NCBI RefSeq assembly: GCF_024171815.1
Contig: NZ_JAMTCJ010000004.1
Span: 1-64,000 of the forward strand
Length of the DNA stretch: 64,000 nt
Reading direction: 5' to 3'
DNA from: Williamsia maris
GTDB taxonomy: Bacteria; Actinomycetota; Actinomycetes; Mycobacteriales; Mycobacteriaceae
Made by a program: the position numbers and the translations under genes. Each line of letters opens with the position of its first letter. Position 1 is the first letter of the stretch. Of this stretch, positions 58,693 through 64,000 are shown piece after piece. Under the pieces are notes generated by a model. It ran no database searches, was not told where the DNA came from, and worked only from the letters and a program-made list of their open reading frames with translations.

Positions 58693-59850
58693 ATGGCCCT
58701 CACCGTCGACGTCACCGTCCACACCATCCGCCGACTCCCGATCGCCGGCGGACCGATGCTGCCCCGGCTCGACCTCGACGATCACCGACCGGGGTTGATC
58801 GACCTGATCGGCTCGACGATCCGTGACCGCAGCTTGCTGATCCTGGTAGGCGCGGTGCTCGGTGCGATCATCGGCACGTTCACCTCCGCCGGCGTGGTCG
58901 CGGCGACGTTGCTGGGTGCGGCAGCCGGATTCGCGGTGGGCATGGTCCGATCGCAGGCGATCGGACTCAGCCTCGGCCCCTACCGCGCCGACCACGTCGA
59001 GACGCCGGAGGTTCTCGGCGAGACCCTGCGGGTGTTGGAGTACAACGTGCACGGCGGGATGGGTGGCCCCGGGAAGTTCTTCGCGACACCGCGCACCCTC
59101 GACCATCTCGCGGCGACCATCCGAGCCGCCGAGGCCGACATCGTCCTGCTGCAGGAACTCGATGACTTCGCGTTGCGCTCGACGATGACCGACACCCTCG
59201 GGCAGCTGGTGAAGCGCCTGCACCCCACGAGTGCGGTGATGACCCCCGCCGCGGAGAAGGTCTATGGGCGCAGAGAGGGCACCGGCATCCTCACGTTCAG
59301 CGGCATCACGATCAGCGACGCGCGCGGTCTTCGGATCCCGGACGCGTTCGGCGAGAAGACGTCTCGGCGATTCCGGTCGGCGGTGGCGATGTGGTCGGGG
59401 ATCGTCTCGGGATGGTTCGGCCGTCGACGTCGCATGTTCGCCTCGAGCACCGAGTATCAGCCGCGCGCTGTCACCGATGCCCTGATCTGCACCCCGACTG
59501 GCAACCGGATCCGGGTGCTGTCCGGGCATTTCAGCTCGCCGCACGACGGTGTCGACGAGCCCGTCCGTCAGGTCGCGCCGATGCTCGAGACCGTCCCGGC
59601 GTGGTCCGGACCCACGATCGTCGGGGCCGACTTCAACGTGCGTGACGGCTCGGCCGAGTTCGACCGTGAGCACGAGATGTTCACCGAGGTCGAGTTGTCG
59701 GAGGCGACCGCCGGAGCACCGCCCAACAGCGACCGGGTCTATGCGTCCGCGCACTTCGATGCGCTCCGCCCGCAGAAGTTGCCGCCCCCGGACGGCGAAC
59801 CACCGGCAAGTGATCACTCGCCGGTGGTCGTCGAACTACGCCTGCGCTGA
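58693..59850 (+). CDS. Membrane-anchored endonuclease/exonuclease/phosphatase-fold protein
   Basis: 385 aa. Two hydrophobic helices lie at about 48-90 (LLILVGAVLGAIIGTF, VVAATLLGAAAGFAVGM), then the EEP domain: EYNVHGG (Asn), IVLLQELDD (metal Glu), LSGHFSSP, VGADFNVRDG (Asp, Asn) and the terminal SDHSPVVVEL (Asp-His). These form the DNase I/phosphatase active site. Substrate may be nucleic acid or phospholipid-type phosphodiester. Starts 5 nt after the Dabb gene. Confidence 0.85.
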   Translation: MALTVDVTVHTIRRLPIAGGPMLPRLDLDDHRPGLIDLIGSTIRDRSLLILVGAVLGAIIGTFTSAGVVAATLLGAAAGFAVGMVRSQAIGLSLGPYRADHVETPEVLGETLRVLEYNVHGGMGGPGKFFATPRTLDHLAATIRAAEADIVLLQELDDFALRSTMTDTLGQLVKRLHPTSAVMTPAAEKVYGRREGTGILTFSGITISDARGLRIPDAFGEKTSRRFRSAVAMWSGIVSGWFGRRRRMFASSTEYQPRAVTDALICTPTGNRIRVLSGHFSSPHDGVDEPVRQVAPMLETVPAWSGPTIVGADFNVRDGSAEFDREHEMFTEVELSEATAGAPPNSDRVYASAHFDALRPQKLPPPDGEPPASDHSPVVVELRLR

Positions 59851-59867
59851 GGCGTCGGTGGGATTTC

Positions 59868-60692
59868 TCAGCCCTGGGCCTCGAGGGCCACGTCCTGCCA
59901 CTGCTCCCAGTTCTTGATGCGGCTCTCGTAGTCCGCCTTCGCGATTCCGAGCGGCGCCTCGCCGAAGAACACCCGCAGCGGCGGCTTCTCGGCGTCGATC
60001 ACCTTGAGCAGCGCACGTGCCGACGCGGTCGGATCGCCCGGTGTACCGCTGCGCTTCTTGCGGCCCTCCTGCGCGGCTTTGTGCGCGTCGGCATAGGCGT
60101 CGAGTTCGGTTGCGTGCTTGGCCGACGGTCCGCTCCAGTCGGTGCTGAACCCGCCCGGCTCGATGAGAGTGACGTGGATGCCGAAGTCCTCCACCTCCTG
60201 GGCGAGCGACTGCGAGAAGCCTTCCAGCGCCCATTTCGACGCGTGGTAGAGACCGACCAGCGGGAACGCGCTGATGCCGCCGATGGACGACACCTGCAGG
60301 ATGTGTCCGCTCTTCTGCTCGCGCATGAAGGGCAGCGCCGCTTGGGTGATCCACAGGGCGCCGAAGACGTTCGTCTCCAGCTGGTCGCGGGCCTCGGCCT
60401 CGCTGACCTCTTCGACGAACCCGAACAGTCCGTAACCGGCGTTGTTGATGACGATGTCGAGGCGACCGAAGGTGTCGTGCGCCTTCTTGACCGCGGCGAA
60501 GTCAGCATCGCGGTCGGTCACGTCGAGCTCGATCGGCAGCAGTGCGTCGCCGTACTTCGCGGTGAGATCGTCGAGCTTCGAGGTGTCACGCGCGGTGGCC
60601 GCGACCTTGTCACCTCGTTCGAGTGCGGCGATTGCCCACTCGCGTCCGAACCCGCGGGACGTACCGGTGATGAACCACACTTTTCCGCTCAT
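59868..60692 (-). CDS. Short-chain dehydrogenase/reductase
   Basis: A 274-aa classical SDR. Cofactor motif TGTSRGFG (TGxxxGxG), AATARDTSKLDD, VINNAGYG, catalytic Ser in LQVSSIGGI, YHASK (YxxxK). The C-terminal region is longer than the 250-aa core. GGAAGG lies 8 nt before ATG 60692. NADP preference is suggested by Arg after the second strand. Substrate unknown. Confidence 0.9.
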   Translation of the reverse strand: MSGKVWFITGTSRGFGREWAIAALERGDKVAATARDTSKLDDLTAKYGDALLPIELDVTDRDADFAAVKKAHDTFGRLDIVINNAGYGLFGFVEEVSEAEARDQLETNVFGALWITQAALPFMREQKSGHILQVSSIGGISAFPLVGLYHASKWALEGFSQSLAQEVEDFGIHVTLIEPGGFSTDWSGPSAKHATELDAYADAHKAAQEGRKKRSGTPGDPTASARALLKVIDAEKPPLRVFFGEAPLGIAKADYESRIKNWEQWQDVALEAQG

Positions 60693-60854
60693 GATCGCAG
60701 CCTTCCAGTCTGATGGTGCCGAGAAGCGGCACACCCTCGCTGCAACGAGGCGCGTCAGCATCGCCATTCCCGAACGCGATCAAGTCGTTCGCAATTCACA
60801 CGGAATTCGCCCAATCCGGATACCGGCGTCACGGCCAGGTGATTACCTCCGGTA

Positions 60855-61343
60855 ATGAATCGAATACGCGCCGCCGTCGTGACCCTCGCCCTGCTGGTGA
60901 TCGCCGTTCTCGGCAACCAGGCGACCGCATCGGCCACCCCGACCGAGAAGTACCCGATCGACCCCGCGGCGCAGGCGGCGTCGCAGGTGTACCCCGGACC
61001 GCCGGTCTCCGCGCAGTCGCGATCGACCTCGGCGGCGGCGTTCGTCGGGATCCCGAGCAACTACGTCTACAACACGAACCTGGCGCCCGTTGCGCGGCAT
61101 GACTACTGCACGTCGTCGCCGGACAGCTACTTCGCGGCCGACTTCCGCGGACCGTGCGCCCGCCACGACCTCTGCTACGACCGCGCCGACGCCTCGGGCA
61201 GCAACTACACGGCCTGCAACTCGGCCCTGCGCAACGACCTGAAGACCAACTGCGCCTACGCCTACGGCGCGGGCACCGCGTTGACCACCTGCAACGCCAC
61301 GGCCGACATCTATTGGGCTGCGGTGACCGCTGCGCACCTGTAG
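60855..61343 (+). CDS. Secreted prokaryotic-type phospholipase A2
   Basis: 162 aa. Signal peptide VTLALLVIAVLGNQATASA. The mature part has the PLA2 core ADFRGPCARHDLCYDR, with the catalytic His-Asp pair flanked by Cys, plus further Cys in HDYCTSSP, ACNSALRND, TNCAYAYG and TTCNATADIY for disulphides. Same fold as Streptomyces PLA2. It would hydrolyse phospholipid sn-2 esters outside the cell. Followed 41 nt later by an Excalibur lipoprotein. Confidence 0.9.
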   Translation: MNRIRAAVVTLALLVIAVLGNQATASATPTEKYPIDPAAQAASQVYPGPPVSAQSRSTSAAAFVGIPSNYVYNTNLAPVARHDYCTSSPDSYFAADFRGPCARHDLCYDRADASGSNYTACNSALRNDLKTNCAYAYGAGTALTTCNATADIYWAAVTAAHL

Positions 61344-61384
61344 TACGAACAGGCGCTGGCGTCGCGAACGCCCAGGCATTGACG

Positions 61385-61855
61385 ATGACGGATATGTTCT
61401 TTTCGAAACTTAGCAAGGCCGTCGCCGTGGCCGCTCTGGGCGTCGCGTTGGGTCTTGGATCCGCCGCATGCGGGTCATCGGACCCCGGTGACTCAAGCGG
61501 CTCGTCGAGTTCGACTTCCGTAATGTCAACGACGGAATCGTCATCGAGTGAGACCTCGACATCGATGGACTCAACCACCGTCGAGCCGACTGCGGAGCCC
61601 ACGACGACCACTGTCGACACGCCGGACTACACACCACCGCCGGAACCGAGATACACGCCGACGCCGACGCCGACGCCTGAGTACACCCCGCCGCCCGCGG
61701 CAGAGGCTCCGGATGCCGGCGGTGCGGGAGCGCCCGTGTACGCGAACTGCGCCGCAGTTCGCGCGGCCGGTGCGGCACCTATCCGGGAGGGCGACCCCGG
61801 ATATAGCCTCGACCTCGATCGAGATGGAGACGGAGTTGCGTGTGAGACCGGTTAA
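61385..61855 (+). CDS. Excalibur-domain lipoprotein
   Basis: About 156 aa. Signal peptide AVAVAALGVALGLGSAAC with lipobox Cys; then a Ser/Thr stretch and a Thr-Pro linker; the C-terminal about 40 residues (NCAAVRAAGAAPIREGDPGY, LDLDRDGDGVACE) are an Excalibur calcium-binding domain with the DxDxDGxxCE loop and a Cys pair. Alternative ATG at 61394. Role unknown; outside-facing. Confidence 0.82.
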   Translation: MTDMFFSKLSKAVAVAALGVALGLGSAACGSSDPGDSSGSSSSTSVMSTTESSSSETSTSMDSTTVEPTAEPTTTTVDTPDYTPPPEPRYTPTPTPTPEYTPPPAAEAPDAGGAGAPVYANCAAVRAAGAAPIREGDPGYSLDLDRDGDGVACETG

Positions 61856-61888
61856 ATCTCAAAGCCCAGTTCGGAGCGCTTGGTCGGC

Positions 61889-62236
61889 ATGACAGTCATG
61901 CGTGTGATGCCAGTGGTCACCGTCACCGATCTGCCGTCGGCGGTTGCCGAGCACGCGGCGGTCCTGGGGCTGGAGGTGGTGATGGACCACGGCTGGATCG
62001 CGACCCTGGCCGACGCGGACCACCGTGTCCAGCTGAGCCTCATGACCGTCGATCAGACCGCGCCGTGCAACCCGTCGGTGTCGATCGAGGTGTCCGACGT
62101 CGACGCGAGATATCAGGCGGCACTCGACGCGTCGCTGGAGATCGTGCACCCGCTGAGCGATGAGAAGTGGGGCGTGCGCCGGTTCTTCTACCGCGACACC
62201 GCGGGCACCGTCGTCAACGTGCTCACGCACCTCTAG
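61889..62236 (+). CDS. Glyoxalase/VOC superfamily protein
   Basis: A 115-aa VOC-fold protein: VMPVVTVTDLPSAVAEHAAVLGLEVVMDHGW, VSIEVSDVDARYQAAL, WGVRRFFYRDTAGTVVNVLTHL. Metal ligands are incomplete, so binding or resistance functions are as possible as catalysis. ATG 61889 is chosen; TTG 61880 is an alternative. Its TAG stop and that of the convergent gene share the same CTAG (62233-62236). Confidence 0.82.
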   Translation: MTVMRVMPVVTVTDLPSAVAEHAAVLGLEVVMDHGWIATLADADHRVQLSLMTVDQTAPCNPSVSIEVSDVDARYQAALDASLEIVHPLSDEKWGVRRFFYRDTAGTVVNVLTHL

Positions 62237-62976
62237 CCCCGCGGCAGCCACTCCCGGAAGCGGGTCGTGAGGACCTCGGAACCGTCGCCGGGCAGCAGGA
62301 TCGCACCCTCGAGACGGGCGCCGAAGTAGCGCGCATCGTCGTCGGTGACCACGTCGCGGGTGTCGCCGTAGCTCGCCAGACCGATCCGGACGAGTTCATC
62401 GAGACCGAACTCCTCCGGACCGGCGATCTCCACCGTCGCGTTGCGGGGGGCCTCGACGGTGAACCGTGCCAGCGCGGTCGCGACGTCGTCGCCGGCCATG
62501 GGCTGGATCGACGCGGGGGACAGGCGCACGACACCGTCGACGGTCGAGGCGTCGGCGATGCTGCGGACGAACTCGAAGAACTGAGTCGCATGCACGATCG
62601 TGAACGGCGCCCCGGATTCCCGGATCAGTTTCTCCTGGGCGATCTTGGCCCGGAAGTAGCCGCTCTCGGCGAGCCGGTCGGTGCCGACCACCGACAGCGC
62701 GACGTGATGGCGCACTCCTGCCTCCTTCTCGGCGGCGAGGAGGTTGGTCGTCGAGGTGGTGAAGAAGTCCAGGACCGCGTCGTCGGCGAACGACGGCGAG
62801 TTCGACACGTCGACCACCACGGTCGCCTCGGCGAGGGCGTCGGCCAGTCCTTCGCCGGTCAGCGTGTTCACCCCGGTGTTCGGTGACGCGGCGACGGTCT
62901 CGTGACCCGCGGCTCGCAGCGCCGCGGTGAGCTTGGTGCCGATGAGTCCGGTTCCGCCGATGATGACGATCTTCAT
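62233..62976 (-). CDS. NmrA-like NAD(P)-binding oxidoreductase, likely ECF41 target
   Basis: 247 aa. The N-terminal Rossmann motif is KIVIIGGTGLIGTKLTAAL (GGTGxxG). GYFRAKIAQEKLIRESGAPFTIVHATQFFEF is the atypical-SDR YxxxK-like region, without a strict catalytic Tyr. ATG 62976 with AGGGG 6 nt upstream. It lies just downstream of the ECF41-type sigma gene on the same strand; such SDRs are the classic regulated partner of ECF41 factors. Confidence 0.87.
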   Translation of the reverse strand: MKIVIIGGTGLIGTKLTAALRAAGHETVAASPNTGVNTLTGEGLADALAEATVVVDVSNSPSFADDAVLDFFTTSTTNLLAAEKEAGVRHHVALSVVGTDRLAESGYFRAKIAQEKLIRESGAPFTIVHATQFFEFVRSIADASTVDGVVRLSPASIQPMAGDDVATALARFTVEAPRNATVEIAGPEEFGLDELVRIGLASYGDTRDVVTDDDARYFGARLEGAILLPGDGSEVLTTRFREWLPRG

Positions 62977-63024
62977 GAGATGCCCCTGGTGTCGGTCGCG
63001 GCTCCGATGTCCGCGATCACCATG

Positions 63025-63054
63025 GACGACAGGGCACCGTCGCAACCTGTGACA
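63025..63054 (-). promoter_or_regulatory. Candidate ECF41 promoter of the NmrA-like gene
   Basis: On the minus strand TGTCACA (63054-63048) and CGTC (63028-63025) lie between the sigma gene stop and the oxidoreductase start. They match the ECF41 -35 and -10 elements, but the 19-nt gap is wider than the about 16 nt I recall for the consensus. Confidence 0.45.
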
Positions 63055-63063
63055 TCGACCAGG

Positions 63064-63948
63064 TCAGGGCGTTGCCGCGAACCCGGACAGTTTCGTCGGG
63101 TTCATCTGCCAGAGCACGGTGTCGATGACCGCATCCGACACCGCCACCGAGATCACCGCGCAGACGACGTCGCCGCGGGCCACCACCACGGCCGGCTGCC
63201 CGTTGGCGTGCACCGGCGTCACGGTGGTGCCGGCCCAGAACCGGTCGGCGAAGGCGCGCACGAACTTCGCGACCCTGTCCCGTCCGACCACCGGGAACTT
63301 CGAGGCCCGCACCACGCCACCGCCGTCGGAGCGACTCACGACGTCCTCGGCGAGCAACGACTCGAGCCGAGCCAGGTCGCCGACGCGGGCAGCGGCGATG
63401 AACGCGTCGAGAAGTCGACTCTGATCCGCGCTGTCCACCGGGATGCGCTCGGCCGTGTGCAGATGCGTTCGGGCCCGGCTCACCAGTTGCCGGGTCGCGG
63501 GCTCGGTCGTGCCCACGATGTCGGCTATCCGGGAGTAGGGGTAGTCGAAGGTCTCGCGCAGGACGTAGGCGGCCCGTTCACGTGGTGTGAGCGTCTCGAG
63601 GAGCAGGAGCACCGCGACGCTCGTCCCCGCCCGGTTCTCCGCTCCGATCGACGGATCCGCGTGGGTGTCGACCGGATCCGGAAGCCATGGCCCGACGTAG
63701 GTCTCCCGGGTACGCCGAGCGCTCGTCGCGGCGTTGATGGACAGACGCGTGGTGATCGTGGTGAGGAACGCATCGGGGTTACGGATCGAATTCTGCTCGG
63801 CCGAATGCCATTTCAGCCACGTGTCCTGCACGATGTCCTCGGCCTCGGACACGCTGCCCAGCATGCGGTAGGCGATGCCGAACAGACGGGGACGTGCAGC
63901 GGTGAACACGGCGACCGACCCGTCGAGATCGGTCGCATCGGTGGCCAT
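63064..63948 (-). CDS. ECF41-type RNA polymerase sigma factor (SigJ-like)
   Basis: 294 aa. Region 2 is RPRLFGIAYRMLGSVSEAEDIVQDTWLKW, region 4 LTPRERAAYVLRETFDYPYSRIADIVGTTEPATRQLVSRAR (split signature). A SnoaL-like C-terminal extension (from about 175) ends MNPTKLSGF, the NPxKL-type motif of ECF41. The interdomain WLPDPVD matches the family WLPEP-like linker. No anti-sigma gene is needed because the C-terminal domain regulates activity. ATG 63948 chosen; a TTG at 63963 is possible. Confidence 0.9.
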   Translation of the reverse strand: MATDATDLDGSVAVFTAARPRLFGIAYRMLGSVSEAEDIVQDTWLKWHSAEQNSIRNPDAFLTTITTRLSINAATSARRTRETYVGPWLPDPVDTHADPSIGAENRAGTSVAVLLLLETLTPRERAAYVLRETFDYPYSRIADIVGTTEPATRQLVSRARTHLHTAERIPVDSADQSRLLDAFIAAARVGDLARLESLLAEDVVSRSDGGGVVRASKFPVVGRDRVAKFVRAFADRFWAGTTVTPVHANGQPAVVVARGDVVCAVISVAVSDAVIDTVLWQMNPTKLSGFAATP

Positions 63949-64000
63949 GGGTGACCGTAGCAAGGAGGCGTCAGCCGAAAACGACCGTTCCGTCGGCCTC

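Overview
The window is chromosomal DNA of a high-GC, mycolic-acid-bearing actinobacterium (order Mycobacteriales). Gordonia or a close relative is my best guess. The evidence is a gene block at 4.0-21.7 kb whose order I recognise as that of M. tuberculosis Rv1691-Rv1713, a secreted mycolyltransferase-type esterase, SteA/MctB, an Eis-type acetyltransferase and a CwlM-like protein. All assignments come from reading the sequence; no database search was run.

Layout. 1-0.56 kb: 3' end of a 23S rRNA, spacer, 5S rRNA and terminator. 0.58-3.9 kb: a flavin monooxygenase divergent from a GAF-type regulator, with two matching 16-bp operator-like repeats between them. 4.0-21.7 kb: a tightly packed housekeeping cluster (TPR-HAD phosphatase fusion, small protein, tlyA, nadK, recN, steA, mctB, pyrG, NUDIX, xerD, parA-like, scpA, scpB, rRNA pseudouridine synthase, cmk, der), mostly with 4-bp start/stop overlaps. 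21.8-24.1 kb: an alkaline phosphatase lipoprotein gene interrupted by an in-frame TAG, then a SHOCT protein. 24.2 kb: tRNA-Pro(GGG).

24.4-29.15 kb is the most unusual part: a four-gene, AT-richer operon directly behind the tRNA. It encodes a D12-class adenine methyltransferase, a calcineurin-like metallophosphoesterase, an ORC/Cdc6-like P-loop ATPase and a protein of unknown family. Every junction is a 4-bp overlap, and an inverted repeat sits in the promoter spacer. It looks like an acquired, probably anti-mobile-element system, but that role is inference.

29.3-40.6 kb: DUF1684 protein, MarR regulator divergent from a Baeyer-Villiger monooxygenase coupled to a lactonase-like lipoprotein, mycolyltransferase with a Ser/Thr-rich tail, Fpg/Nei glycosylase, DedA protein, Tex and a truncated CwlM paralogue. 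41.2-44.4 kb: a vitamin B12 ABC transporter (btuC-btuD-btuF) behind a cobalamin riboswitch with a hairpin over the ribosome binding site. 44.4-64 kb: ordinary accessory metabolism, namely ABC1 kinase, shikimate-dehydrogenase-like protein, LLM oxidoreductase, aldo/keto reductase, two esterases, Eis-like acetyltransferase, OsmC protein, a fused four-domain ABC exporter, DUF503, zinc alcohol dehydrogenase, Dabb protein, membrane-anchored EEP-fold phosphatase/nuclease, SDRs, a secreted phospholipase A2, an Excalibur lipoprotein and an ECF41-type sigma factor beside its likely target oxidoreductase.
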